Numbered from the stretch's first letter, positions 46,870-56,491 are shown. The stretch: 64,000 nt of DNA from Acidobacteriota bacterium (GCA_016125275.1 WGMB01000004.1:496001-560000), one strand, 5' to 3'. The notes: generated from the letters alone by a model not told the origin. Numbers and translations are program-made.

Positions 46870-49221
46870 ATGGCGCGGACGCATAGTCGAAGTCCCCTTG
46901 CGAACTGGCTCGCCGCATTGGCGATCGCCGGGGCGGCGGCGGGCCCCGCTGCGGCCGAGCCGCCCGCCGCTTCGTCGTTCGTGAGCCAGTATTGCGTGGC
47001 TTGCCACAGCGATCAGGCCAAGACCGGCGGGCTGACGCTCGAGCCCTATCTCGACGAGCCCGTCTCCGAGCATTCGGCCACTTGGGAGAAGGTCGTGCGG
47101 CGGCTGAGGGCGCGCCAGATGCCGCCCGCGGGGATGCCGCGACCCGACGAGCAGGACTATCAGGTCATTCTGGCCTCGCTCGAATCCGAGCTGGATCACG
47201 CCGCCGTCGCTGCGCCGAACCCGGGCCGCACGGACACGTTTCGGCGCCTGACCCGCACGGAGTACCGCAATGCTGTCCGCGACCTGCTCGACCTGGACGT
47301 GGACGTTTCCGCGCTGCTGCCCAACGACGAATCCAGCCACGGCTTCGACAACATCACCGTCGGCGACCTGTCGCCCACCCTGCTGGACCGCTACATCTCG
47401 GCCGCCCAGAAGGTCAGCCGCCTCGCGGTGGGGCGTCCCGGCCGCTCGCCCGGCGGCGATACGATTCTGGTTCCGCCGGATCTGACGCAGGAGCAGCATA
47501 TCAACGGTCTGCCGATCGGTACTCGCGGCGGGACCGTCGTGGCGTACACGTTTCCGGCCGACGCCGAGTACGAGATCCAGATCCGGCTCGCACGCGACCG
47601 CAACGAGCAGATGGAAGGGCTGACCAAGCCCCATGAAGTGGAATTACTGCTGGATCGCCAGCGCATTCGCCTGTTCACGGTGAAGCCGCCGCGGACCCTC
47701 ACCGGCCACGCCACCGCCGACCTGCACTTGCGGGCCCGGATACCGATCACGGCCGGTCCGCATGAGGTGGCCGTCGACTTCCCAAAGCAGCCGACGACGC
47801 TGCTGGAGACGGAGCGGCAGCCCTATCAAGCGCACTTCAACTATTACCGCCATCCCCGGATCCAGCCGGCGGTCTATTCTGTATCCATCCTCGGCCCCTA
47901 CGACGTGGCGGGCCCGGGAGACACGCCCAGCCGCCAACGCTTGTTCCTGTGCGAACCCGCCGAGAAAGCGGAGCAGGACGCCTGCGCCCAGCGGATTCTC
48001 GGAAAGCTGATGCGTCGGGCCTACCGCCGGCCTGTCTCGTCCGACGACCTCGAGCGCCCGCTGGCTCTTTACCGTGACATCGCCGAGGAGGAGGGCTTCG
48101 AAGCCGGCGTGGAGATGGCGCTGTCCGCCCTGCTCGTCAGCCCGGAGTTCCTGTTCCGCGTGGAGCGTGACCCCGCGGGCATGAAACCCGGCGAAGCCTA
48201 TCCCGTCAGCGATCTGGAGCTGGCCTCGCGGCTCTCGTTCTTCCTGTGGAGCTCGATTCCTGACGAGCCGCTGTTGAAGGACGCCGAGGCCGGACGCTTG
48301 CACGACCCGGATGTCTTCGAAGGGCACGTGCGCCGGATGCTGGCCGACGAACGCTCGTCTTCACTCGTCACGAACTTCGCCGCCCAGTGGCTCTATCTGC
48401 GCAATCTCGATTCGATCACGCCCGACATGCGGCGCTTCCCGGATTTCGACGACAATCTGCGCCAAGCCTTCCGGCAAGAGACGGAACTGTTCTTCGCAGG
48501 CGTCCTGCGGGAGGACCGCAGTGTGCTGGATCTGCTCGACGCCGACTACACGTACCTCAACGAGCGCTTGGCGAAGCACTACGGCATCCCCAACATCTAC
48601 GGCAGCCGCTTCCGCCGCGTGGACTTGGCCGCTGACAGTCATCGCGGCGGACTGTTGCGCCAGGGCAGCGTCTTGACGGTGACCTCTTACGCCACGCGTA
48701 CCTCGCCGGTGATCCGCGGCAAGTGGATTCTCGACAACCTGCTCGGCATTCCCCCTCCGCCGCCCCCGCCGGACGTGCCGGCCCTCGAGGAAGATGGCTT
48801 GGCGATTCGAGGGCTGTCGGTGCGGCAGCGCTTGGCCGAGCATCGCAAGAATCCCGCCTGTGCGGGGTGCCACAACCTGATGGACCCTGTCGGTTTTGCC
48901 TTGGAAACCTACGACGCGGTGGGCCGCTGGCGCACCTCCGAGGAGGGCAAACCGATCGACGCCTCCGGGGGCCTGCCCGATGGCAGCCGGTTCGAGGGCG
49001 TCGACGGGATGGTCCAAGCCCTTCAGGCCCGCCCGGAGATGTTTGTCGGCACGCTGACCGAAAAACTGCTGACCTATGCCCTTGGGCGCGGCATGGAGAC
49101 CTATGACGCGCCGGCCGTGCGTGAGATTGTACGGGCCGCCGGCGAGGATGACTACCGCTTCTCGGGCATGATCGTGGGGATCGCCCAAAGCGCGCCGTTC
49201 CAGATGAGGAGATCGCGATGA
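46870..49221 (+). CDS. PSCyt3-type protein (DUF1587-DUF1592-DUF1588-DUF1585)
   Basis: 783 aa, signal peptide (LAALAIAGAAAGPAAA). Cytochrome motif CVACH in SQYCVACHSDQAKTGG; DUF1587 with RRLTRTEYRNAVRDLLDLDVD; a beta domain; DUF1592/1595 with RRAYRRPVSSDDLERPLALY and FLFRVERDP; DUF1588 with DYTYLNERLAKHYGIP and GLLRQGSVLTVTSYATRTSPVIRG; DUF1585 at the end with CAGCHNLMDPVGFALE and KLLTYALGRGMETYD. ATG 46870 is preferred over TTG 46855. Stop overlaps the DUF1552 gene by ATGA. Confidence 0.93.
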   Translation: MARTHSRSPLANWLAALAIAGAAAGPAAAEPPAASSFVSQYCVACHSDQAKTGGLTLEPYLDEPVSEHSATWEKVVRRLRARQMPPAGMPRPDEQDYQVILASLESELDHAAVAAPNPGRTDTFRRLTRTEYRNAVRDLLDLDVDVSALLPNDESSHGFDNITVGDLSPTLLDRYISAAQKVSRLAVGRPGRSPGGDTILVPPDLTQEQHINGLPIGTRGGTVVAYTFPADAEYEIQIRLARDRNEQMEGLTKPHEVELLLDRQRIRLFTVKPPRTLTGHATADLHLRARIPITAGPHEVAVDFPKQPTTLLETERQPYQAHFNYYRHPRIQPAVYSVSILGPYDVAGPGDTPSRQRLFLCEPAEKAEQDACAQRILGKLMRRAYRRPVSSDDLERPLALYRDIAEEEGFEAGVEMALSALLVSPEFLFRVERDPAGMKPGEAYPVSDLELASRLSFFLWSSIPDEPLLKDAEAGRLHDPDVFEGHVRRMLADERSSSLVTNFAAQWLYLRNLDSITPDMRRFPDFDDNLRQAFRQETELFFAGVLREDRSVLDLLDADYTYLNERLAKHYGIPNIYGSRFRRVDLAADSHRGGLLRQGSVLTVTSYATRTSPVIRGKWILDNLLGIPPPPPPPDVPALEEDGLAIRGLSVRQRLAEHRKNPACAGCHNLMDPVGFALETYDAVGRWRTSEEGKPIDASGGLPDGSRFEGVDGMVQALQARPEMFVGTLTEKLLTYALGRGMETYDAPAVREIVRAAGEDDYRFSGMIVGIAQSAPFQMRRSR

Positions 49222-50558
49222 TTGTCTCGAAGAAGTCCTTGCCTCGCCGCACTTTCCTGCGCGGCATGGGCGCGTCGCTGGCGCTGCCGCTGCTCGACGC
49301 CATGATCCCCGCGATGACGGCGCAGGCCCGCACGCCCGCCGCTCCCATCCAGCGTCTCGGCTTCGTGTACGTTCCGATGGGGTCGGACATCACCCGTTGG
49401 ACTCCCCGCAGCGAGCGCGATCTCTCTGAGCTGTCCCCGAGCCTCGAATCCTTGGCGCCTCTGGTCGACCACCTGACCGTGTTGTCGAACATGGAGCTCA
49501 AGAACGCCTACCCGGGCACGCACGCGACGTCGAACGCGGCCTTTCTGAGCGCGGCCAAAGCCAAGTGGACCGAATCGACCGACTACTATCTGGGCACGAC
49601 GGTCGACCAAATCGCCGCCCAGCAGGTCGGGCAGCAGACGCAGTTGCCGTCGCTCGAGCTGGCGATGGACCTGATGTCGATGGTCGGCCAGTGCGACAAC
49701 GGGTTCGCCTGCGTCTACCAGAACAATCTGTCGTGGTCCTCGCCAACGACGCCGCTGCCGTCGGAAGCCCACCCCCGGATCGTGTTCGAGCGGCTGTTTG
49801 GAGACGGCGGCACCGCCCAGGAGCGGCGGGCGGCCCTGGACAAGCGCGCCAGCCTGCTGGACTGGGTGAAGGACGACATCGCTCGGCTGGAGAAGGATCT
49901 GGGCGCCGAGGACCGCGTGAAGGTCGACCAGTACCTCAGCAGCGTCCGCGAGGTCGAACGCCGCATCGTGAAGGCCGAGGAGGGCGTGGCGGACAACCAA
50001 ATGCCGGATCTGGAGCGTCCGGTGGGCGTCCCGCCGGCCTACGCTGATCATGCCCGCCTGATGTTTGACCTGCAGGTGCTGGCGATGCAAGGCGACGTGA
50101 CCCGCGTGCTGACGTTCCAACTGGCGCGCGAGACCAGCACCCGCACCTATCCGGAGATCGGCGTGCCCGAGCCCCATCACCCGCTCACCCACCATGGCGG
50201 CGACGAGGACAAGATCGCCAAGGTCGCCAAGATCAACGGCTTCCACGTCTCGCTGTTCGCCTACTACCTGGAGCGGCTGCGGGCCACTCCCGACGGGGAC
50301 GGGACGCTGCTCGACCACTCCAGCATTCTCTACGGCAGCGGCATGGGGAACCCGAACATCCACGACCACGTGAACCTACCGATCATCGTCGCCGGAGGCA
50401 AGACCCGGCCCGGCGGAAGGCATCTCCGCTACGAGACGCCGGAGCCGCTGGCCAATCTGCACCTGACGCTGCTGGACCGCGTAGGCGTACACCGCGACAA
50501 GTTCAGCGACTCGACCGGCACGATCGATCAGCTCGCCAATCCGGTTTCCCTGGGATGA
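49218..50558 (+). CDS. DUF1552 exported protein
   Basis: 446 aa. Twin-arginine-like signal (PRRTFLRGMGASLALPLLDAM) at about 8-30, then LGFVYVPMGSDITRWTP, ELSPSLESLAPLVDHLTVLSNM, LSSVREVERRIVKAE, and FQLARETSTRTYPEIGV, all DUF1552. Structural relative of DUF1501 sulfatase-like folds; the activity is not known. Standard partner of DUF1587/1592 proteins. Overlaps both neighbours by ATGA. Confidence 0.92.
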   Translation: MIVSKKSLPRRTFLRGMGASLALPLLDAMIPAMTAQARTPAAPIQRLGFVYVPMGSDITRWTPRSERDLSELSPSLESLAPLVDHLTVLSNMELKNAYPGTHATSNAAFLSAAKAKWTESTDYYLGTTVDQIAAQQVGQQTQLPSLELAMDLMSMVGQCDNGFACVYQNNLSWSSPTTPLPSEAHPRIVFERLFGDGGTAQERRAALDKRASLLDWVKDDIARLEKDLGAEDRVKVDQYLSSVREVERRIVKAEEGVADNQMPDLERPVGVPPAYADHARLMFDLQVLAMQGDVTRVLTFQLARETSTRTYPEIGVPEPHHPLTHHGGDEDKIAKVAKINGFHVSLFAYYLERLRATPDGDGTLLDHSSILYGSGMGNPNIHDHVNLPIIVAGGKTRPGGRHLRYETPEPLANLHLTLLDRVGVHRDKFSDSTGTIDQLANPVSLG

Positions 50559-52030
50559 GGATGCGCGCGCCCGGCTCGGTTTTGGCGGCATTGCTGGCGG
50601 CGGCGACTCTCGTGGCTGCTCCGAGCGGAGTGTCTCCGGCTGACGCCGTGGAGGCCGGCGACGGGGCCCAGCTTCGGGCGTTGCTGGAGCAAGGCGCAGA
50701 CGCGAACGCCGCGCAGGCCGACGGCACGACGGCGTTGCACTGGGCGGCTTGGCGCGACGACTTGCAGGCAGCGCGGCTTCTGGTGAAGGCCGGCGCGGAC
50801 GTGACCGCCCGGAACCGCTACGGCGTGACGCCGCTCTCGCTGGCCGCCACCAACGGCGACGCCGGGATGATCAGCCTGCTGCTGGAGGTCGGCGCCGACC
50901 CCAAGGCGACGCTGCCCGGCGGCGAAACCGTCCTGATGACGGCTGCTCGCACCGGCAAGCTCGACGCCGTGAGCGCCCTCCTCGACGCAGGAGCCGACCC
51001 CAACGCGGCTGAAGACAGCGGACAGACCGCGCTGATGTGGGCCGCCGCCGAGGGGCACATGGCGGTGGTGAACAAGCTCATCGAGGCCGGCGGAGATCTT
51101 CGGGCGGCCGTTGATTCGGGCTTCACTCCGTTCTTCTTCGCTGTCCGCGAAGGCCGTATCGGCGTGGTGGAGGCCTTGCTCGAGGCCGGCGTCGACGTCA
51201 ACGAGCCCTTCTCGCCGCGCAAGCCGTCCCGCAAGGGTCCTCCGGTGGGAACCGGAGCGCTGCGGCTGGCGGTGACGAACGCCCACTTCGAGCTGGCGGC
51301 GCACTTGCTGGACGCCGGCGCCGACCCCAATGAGATCGTTCCGGGCTATTCGCTGCTGCATCTGATCACCAACGTCCGCCAGCCCGGCATCGGCGACAAC
51401 GATCCGGCGCCGCAGGGTTCGGGGTCGATGACGAGCCTCGAGCTCGTGCGTCGCTTGGTCGCGGCCGGGGCCGACGTCAACGCCCGCATGACCAAGCACG
51501 TGAACTTCGGCAACACGCGCTTGCATCGGGACAAGGCCACGCCATTCTTCCTGGCCGCAGGAACGGCGGATGCGCCGCTCCTGCGGTTGCTGATCGAGAT
51601 TGGCGCGGACCCCTCGATCCCCAACGCGGAGAACACGACGCCACTGATCGCCGCCACCGGCGTCGGTACGCGGTCGCCGGGCGAGGACCCGGGGACCGAA
51701 GAGGAAGTGCTGGAGACCGTGGAGCTACTGCTGGAGCTGGGCGCCGACGTGAACGCCGTGGACGACCACGGCGAGACGCCGATGCACGGGGCCGCTTACA
51801 AGAATTTGCCGAAGGTCGTCCGGCTGCTGGCCGACCGCGGCGCGGACATCGCCGTATGGAACAAGCCGAATGAGTGGGGTTGGACGCCTTTGGTGATCGC
51901 CAGGGGTTACCGCTTCGGCAACTTCAAGCCGTCGCAAGTGACCATCGATGCGATCAGCGAGATCCTGCTGGCGAACGGCGTCGCTCCGGATCTGACGACC
52001 ATCCCCGCGAAGAACCGGGTCGAGTACTGA
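50555..52030 (+). CDS. exported ankyrin-repeat protein
   Basis: 491 aa. Signal peptide (LAALLAAATLVAAPSGVSP), then about nine ankyrin repeats (e.g. DGTTALHWAAWRDDLQAARLLVKAGADV, YGVTPLSLAATNGDAGMISLLLEVGADP) through to near the C-terminus. Last gene of an overlapping three-gene operon with PSCyt3 and DUF1552, so it may scaffold or inhibit those proteins in the periplasm. ATGA coupling. Confidence 0.9.
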   Translation: MRMRAPGSVLAALLAAATLVAAPSGVSPADAVEAGDGAQLRALLEQGADANAAQADGTTALHWAAWRDDLQAARLLVKAGADVTARNRYGVTPLSLAATNGDAGMISLLLEVGADPKATLPGGETVLMTAARTGKLDAVSALLDAGADPNAAEDSGQTALMWAAAEGHMAVVNKLIEAGGDLRAAVDSGFTPFFFAVREGRIGVVEALLEAGVDVNEPFSPRKPSRKGPPVGTGALRLAVTNAHFELAAHLLDAGADPNEIVPGYSLLHLITNVRQPGIGDNDPAPQGSGSMTSLELVRRLVAAGADVNARMTKHVNFGNTRLHRDKATPFFLAAGTADAPLLRLLIEIGADPSIPNAENTTPLIAATGVGTRSPGEDPGTEEEVLETVELLLELGADVNAVDDHGETPMHGAAYKNLPKVVRLLADRGADIAVWNKPNEWGWTPLVIARGYRFGNFKPSQVTIDAISEILLANGVAPDLTTIPAKNRVEY

Positions 52031-52053
52031 CGGCCCGAGCCCGAACCCCTTTT

Positions 52054-53532
52054 TCAGACAACCGGCGCGATCAGCTCCGCCAAGCGATTGGCCGCGGCGT
52101 GCCAGCCCGTATCGCGCTCCGGCTCATAGCGGTGCAGCTTGAAGGAGCGCCTGACGACTTCCCGAGCCTGCGCCAAGTCGCTCACGCGGCCGAGCCCCAT
52201 GGCCTGCACCAGGACGTTGCCGAGGGCCGTGGCTTCCACGGGACCGGCGACGACCTCCACGCCGCAGGCATTGGCGGCGTATTGGCACAGTAGGCGGTTC
52301 TGGGAGCCGCCGCCCACGATGTGCAGCGTCCGTGGCGTGCGGCCGGTGATCTCCGCCAAGTCGGCCAGCGTCAGGCGGTATTTGAGGGCCAAGCTCTCGA
52401 AGATCGCCCGGCCGAACTGCCCCGGCGTCTCGGGCGATGGCTGCCCCGTGCGCTCGCAGTAGTCCCGAATCCGCTGCGGCATGTCGCCGGGAGCCACGAA
52501 GCTCGGGTCGTCTACATCGAGCAGCGTCCGGAACGCCGGCGCCGCTTTCGCCCCAGAAATCAGCTCTTGGTAGGAGATGTCGGCCCCTTGCCGAGCCCAC
52601 TCTCGCCGACACTCCTCCACCAGCCACAGCCCGCAAATGTTCTTCAGCAGCCGCGTTGTACCGGAGACGCCGCCCTCGTTGGTGAAGTTCTTGGCCAGCG
52701 TCGTCGTCGTCACCACGGGCTCGGGAAGCTCGACGCCCAGCAGCGACCAGGTCCCCGAGCTCACGAAGGCCCAGTCGGCGTCCTGGGCTGGCGTAGCCAC
52801 TACCGCCGAGGCCGTATCGTGCCCGCCCGGCGCCACCACCGTCAGGCCATCCAGGCCGACTTCGTGGGCCACGCTGGGCCGCAAGGCGCCGAGCTGCGTG
52901 CCCGGCGGCACGATGTCTTGCAGGATCTTCGTGGGCAGATCCAGGCGCTCCAGGAGGCCCCGAGCCCAGCCCCGCGTGCGCGGATTGTAGAACTGCGTGG
53001 TGGAGGCGTCGGTCAGCTCGCAAACCTTCTGCCCGGTGAACCAGTAGTGGAACAGGTCCGGGACCATCAGCAGCGCCTCGGCCGCCTCCAGCGCGGGCGT
53101 CCCTCGCATGGCGCAGAGCTGGTAGAGCGAGTTGATCTCCATGAACTGCAAGCCGGTCGACTCGAAGATCTCCTCCCGGGGGACCCTCTCGAGCGCGGCC
53201 GCGAGCTGACCGTTCGTGCGCGCGTCGCGGTAGCAGTAGGGGTTGCCGATGAGCGCGCCGGTGCGGTCGAGCAGCGCGAAGTCCACGCCCCAGCAGTCCA
53301 CGCCCAGGGCCACAGGGTTGCGCTGCGCCGCGATGCGCACGCCGCTGAGGATCTCCTGCCAAAGCCGCAGCACGTCCCAGTGCAGGCTGTCGAGAGTCTG
53401 GACGCTGAGATTGGGGAAGCGGTGCAGCTCTTCGAGCTCGATGCCGGCGCCGTCTAAGGCTCCCAGCATCACTCGGCCGCTGCCGGCTCCCAGGTCGATC
53501 GCAAGATAGTTTTCGCGGGCCGCCACGGCCAC
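52054..53532 (-). CDS. rhaB: rhamnulokinase
   Basis: 492 aa, FGGY kinase. ATP-binding start AIDLGAGSGRVML; DCWGVDFALLD, FMEINSLYQLCAM, GGHDTASAVVATP (phosphate) and HIVGGGSQNRLLCQ (adenosine) are RhaB-like. Phosphorylates L-rhamnulose. No rhaA or rhaD in the window; a fucose-isomerase-like gene is about 4 kb away. Start GTG 53532, but GTG 53526 is an equal candidate: a GACAAT at 53535-53540 leaves 8 bases to it. Confidence 0.92.
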   Translation of the reverse strand: MAVAARENYLAIDLGAGSGRVMLGALDGAGIELEELHRFPNLSVQTLDSLHWDVLRLWQEILSGVRIAAQRNPVALGVDCWGVDFALLDRTGALIGNPYCYRDARTNGQLAAALERVPREEIFESTGLQFMEINSLYQLCAMRGTPALEAAEALLMVPDLFHYWFTGQKVCELTDASTTQFYNPRTRGWARGLLERLDLPTKILQDIVPPGTQLGALRPSVAHEVGLDGLTVVAPGGHDTASAVVATPAQDADWAFVSSGTWSLLGVELPEPVVTTTTLAKNFTNEGGVSGTTRLLKNICGLWLVEECRREWARQGADISYQELISGAKAAPAFRTLLDVDDPSFVAPGDMPQRIRDYCERTGQPSPETPGQFGRAIFESLALKYRLTLADLAEITGRTPRTLHIVGGGSQNRLLCQYAANACGVEVVAGPVEATALGNVLVQAMGLGRVSDLAQAREVVRRSFKLHRYEPERDTGWHAAANRLAELIAPVV

Positions 53533-53603
53533 GAATTGTCTCGAACGTCCCGGCCTTCCGGCAAGGGCCGCGTCGGTCCCCAGGCCTGAACCGCCCGCCC
53601 GCG

Positions 53604-53609
53604 TACAAT
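53604..53609 (+). promoter_or_regulatory. -10-like element, Wzt-like gene
   Basis: TACAAT ends nine bases before ATG 53619; no Shine-Dalgarno. Confidence 0.4.
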
Positions 53610-53618
53610 GGTCAGAGC

Positions 53619-54590
53619 ATGGCGCTGGCTTTTCACGACGTTCGCTGCGAGGTGAACGACATTCTCATCGAAGCGGATTTCGCTGTGCCCTCGGGCGCGG
53701 TGATCGGCGTGACCGGCGCCGAGCCGGCCGAGCTGCAGTTGCTGGCCGAGCTGGCGGCGGGGTCGGTTCCGCCCGAAGAGGGCGAGATCGAGCGCTCGTC
53801 GGTCTTTCTGGCCGCGCCGACGTTCCATTCGGCGGACGTGGAGGCGGTGGAGTACTGGACCGACGCCGCGTTGGAGTCCGCCGCGGAGACCCTGATCCTC
53901 GGTCCTTGCCTGGCCCTCACCAGCCGCTTCTACCGCGACTGGGCTTGGCGGGAGATCCATCGTCTGGCGCGCCAAGGGCGGTTGGTGATCGTGGTTTCCC
54001 AGGACCACGAGACGCTCGCTCGACAGACCGATGAAGTCCTGATCTTCGACGAGGGCTCGCTGGCCTTGCGCGGCGAGCCCCGCGAGACCCTCGCGCGCTA
54101 CGTGGAGATGGTGGCGGAGGCCCAGCGGGAGGAGGCGGCGGAGGCAGGCCTGCTCGAAGACTTTCCGCGCCACGGCGACGGGCGCGCCGAGCTCGTCAGC
54201 CTCGAGTTGCTAGGCGACGAGGGCCGCTCGACGGCCACGCTGCAGAGCGGTGAGGTGGCCGCCGTGGAGATCCGGGTTCGCTTCGAACAGGACGTGGCGA
54301 AACCCGTCGTCGGCATCTTGCTGCGCAATCGCATCGGAGTCTCGGTCTACGGCACCAATACCGAGCTGGAAGGTCTGGAGCTCGGGCCTCGCTCGGCCGG
54401 CGACGAGTTGACGGTGCGCTTCGAGTTCCGCGCGGATCTGTGTCCGCAGGAGTACACGCTCACGGCGGCCTGCCACGATCCCGACGGCACGGCGCACGAT
54501 TGGCTCGAAGAAGCTTTGCTGTTTGCCGTGACGGATTCGCGGCACACCGAAGGCGTTGCGAACCTGCGGGCCAAGGTCAGTTTCTCCTGA
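53619..54590 (+). CDS. catalytically dead ABC ATPase-like domain fused to Wzt-type carbohydrate-binding domain
   Basis: 323 aa. Residues 1-165 follow an ABC ATPase fold (GAVIGVTGAEP at the Walker A place, ETLILGPCLAL at Walker B, VVSQDHE at the H-loop) but with key residues lost: no GKS/T in the P-loop, no LSGGQ signature, no DE after Walker B, Gln instead of the switch His. Residues about 188-320 look like the Wzt C-terminal beta-sandwich that recognises O-antigen ends (GILLRNRIGVSVYGTNTELEG). No transmembrane partner adjoins. Probably a glycan-sensing or assembly protein; it might stabilise an O-antigen or EPS exporter. Confidence 0.75.
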   Translation: MALAFHDVRCEVNDILIEADFAVPSGAVIGVTGAEPAELQLLAELAAGSVPPEEGEIERSSVFLAAPTFHSADVEAVEYWTDAALESAAETLILGPCLALTSRFYRDWAWREIHRLARQGRLVIVVSQDHETLARQTDEVLIFDEGSLALRGEPRETLARYVEMVAEAQREEAAEAGLLEDFPRHGDGRAELVSLELLGDEGRSTATLQSGEVAAVEIRVRFEQDVAKPVVGILLRNRIGVSVYGTNTELEGLELGPRSAGDELTVRFEFRADLCPQEYTLTAACHDPDGTAHDWLEEALLFAVTDSRHTEGVANLRAKVSFS

Positions 54591-54602
54591 TCCGCGGACT
54601 CC

Positions 54603-56387
54603 TCACGGCTGCGGTTCGGCGGCGGCCGATTTCGGCAGCCAGTCGCGTAGGGTCCAAACCTCCGAGTGCTGGTCGTTGGCGCTGTAGGCGACGCGGCGTC
54701 CGTCGGGGGAAAGCCGGATGCCGCCCTCCCGTGCGGCCGTCCAGGGGATCTCCCGCGGAGCCTCGCCGTTGAGCGGAACCTTCCAGAGCTTGGGTGCGGG
54801 GGCCGCCGGCGCGCTCACCCAGAGATTCCGTCCGTCCCTCGCCCACTCCACGCCGCTGAGGGGCGCGTTGCGCAGCCGCATCAGCTCGCGCCGTTCTCCG
54901 CCGGCGATCTCGTAGACGATCAAGGCGTCGCCGGACGCGGCGTCTCCGGGCCGCTGGGCGAAGGCCAGCTTGGCCCCGTCGGGCGAGCGCGCCAGACTGT
55001 GCAGGGTCGCTCCGGACTCGGGAGCGAATAGCTCCTCGTCTCGCCGGTCGGCCAGCGCATAGCGATGCATCGCCCCGCTGCCGTTGAGGTAGTAGACCAG
55101 CTCCCCGTCGGCGGACCAGACCCCCTCGAATCCGCGTGGGTCGCCGCCGTGCTCGCTCACCAGGGGGCGCGTCGAGCCGTCATCCACGCGGACCTGGAAT
55201 AGGCCCGCCCGGCCCTTGCCGTCGCTGCCGGAGGCCAGCAGTTGCTGCCCGTCGGGCGAGTACTCGAGTTGCGAGACGAACGCCATCTGCGGCAACGCCA
55301 GCCGCTCGGTGCGGTCGGCGAGGCTCCAGATGACGATGCCGCGCGATTCCTGCCCGTAGTTCTCGGTCCCGAGCTGGGTCAGGTAGGCCAGATTCTTGCC
55401 GTCCGGCGACCAAGCCGGCGCGGTGCTACGGCTGACTGTCGTCCGCCCGACGCGTTCCGGCTGACCGGCCACGCCATCGTCTGAGAAACCGCTGACGTAG
55501 ACGTCCGAGCCGCCGGCTCGGAGCCCGTAGTAGTACAGACCGTCGCGAGTGACGCCCATCGGCAGCGCCCGCCCCAGGCTGCGAGCGATGGGTCGCGGCT
55601 GGCCGACCGCCTCGCCGTTGGCAAAGTCCTGCAGAAACAAGTCCATATCGCCGGAGCGGTTGCTGGCGAAGATGATGTGGGCGCCGTCAGGGGCCCAAAC
55701 CGGAAAGATGTCGTTGGCCTCGTCGTCGATCAGCTTGGTCTCCGCGGAACCATCGGCGCGGAGCAGCAGAATGTCGCGCGCGGCGCTGTCGCGGCTCACG
55801 ATCGAGTCGTAGAGGATGTAGCGGCCATCGGGCGAGAAGCTGATGCGCTTAGGGTAGAACCAGCTCAGCGTCTTGAGCACCTGAACCGAGCCGTCTTCGG
55901 CGGAGACGAGGGCGATCTGGCTCACGTTGTCCTTGCGGAAGAACAGCGTCAGGATCTGGCGGCCGTCGGGCGAGAAGTCGCACGGCTGCACGAAGCCGAT
56001 CTCGGGGTTGCTGTAGAGCAGCTTGGACTCGCCGCCGGAAGCGTCGATCAGGCGTAGCTCGTAGAACTTGCGCTCATTGAACCAGGCGTAGGCGACGCGG
56101 CGGCTGTCGGGCGAGACGGTGGAGAAGTAGGCGAAGGTCTTGGCGTCGGGTTGGTTGCGGGTCAGTCTCCGCCTGTGGCCGGTGGCGATCTCGTAGGCGG
56201 CCAAGTCGCCCGTGGCGGGGTCGACGAAGCTGAGGAAGCGCCCGTCGAGCGAGGGGGCGCCTAGCAGATTCGTGGAGGCGTCGCTCCAGACGATCTCCGC
56301 CTTGGGCGCAAAAACAGGAGGCGGCTCGGCGGCCGCGGCCGGGGCGGCCAGACAGAGACACCCGACGAGAGCCCGCAACGTGGTCAT
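54603..56387 (-). CDS. exported TolB/PD40 beta-propeller protein
   Basis: 594 aa, signal peptide (LRALVGCLCLAAPAAA) then many WD40/PD40 blades (FSPDGRYILYDSIV, WAPDGAHIIFASNRSGDMDLFLQD, WSPDGKNLAYLTQLG, YSPDGQQLLASGSDG). No peptidase domain follows, so it is a stand-alone propeller, unlike DPP-IV-type fusions. Function unknown. TACACT (56411-56416) is 23 bases before the ATG. Divergent from the second di-haem peroxidase. Confidence 0.82.
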   Translation of the reverse strand: MTTLRALVGCLCLAAPAAAAEPPPVFAPKAEIVWSDASTNLLGAPSLDGRFLSFVDPATGDLAAYEIATGHRRRLTRNQPDAKTFAYFSTVSPDSRRVAYAWFNERKFYELRLIDASGGESKLLYSNPEIGFVQPCDFSPDGRQILTLFFRKDNVSQIALVSAEDGSVQVLKTLSWFYPKRISFSPDGRYILYDSIVSRDSAARDILLLRADGSAETKLIDDEANDIFPVWAPDGAHIIFASNRSGDMDLFLQDFANGEAVGQPRPIARSLGRALPMGVTRDGLYYYGLRAGGSDVYVSGFSDDGVAGQPERVGRTTVSRSTAPAWSPDGKNLAYLTQLGTENYGQESRGIVIWSLADRTERLALPQMAFVSQLEYSPDGQQLLASGSDGKGRAGLFQVRVDDGSTRPLVSEHGGDPRGFEGVWSADGELVYYLNGSGAMHRYALADRRDEELFAPESGATLHSLARSPDGAKLAFAQRPGDAASGDALIVYEIAGGERRELMRLRNAPLSGVEWARDGRNLWVSAPAAPAPKLWKVPLNGEAPREIPWTAAREGGIRLSPDGRRVAYSANDQHSEVWTLRDWLPKSAAAEPQP

Positions 56388-56425
56388 GGCTCTAACTTCA
56401 AGCGGTCGTTAGTGTAGCGTGACTT

Positions 56426-56466
56426 GCTCCCCGCGGCGATCGGGGCTACTCTGCGGTGCGGGGAGC
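56426..56466. promoter_or_regulatory. inverted repeat in divergent promoter region
   Basis: GCTCCCCGC (56426-56434) and GCGGGGAGC (56458-56466) are perfect 9-base arms with a 23-nt spacer that itself holds TACTCT at 56447-56452. Candidate operator or hairpin between the two divergent genes. Confidence 0.3.
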
Positions 56467-56491
56467 GCGAGCGCTGGGACGCTCGACCGTG

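Noticed and set aside
50700-52000. Repeating sequence blocks of about 100 bases
   Set aside because: They encode ankyrin repeats and are not a CRISPR array or a mobile repeat.
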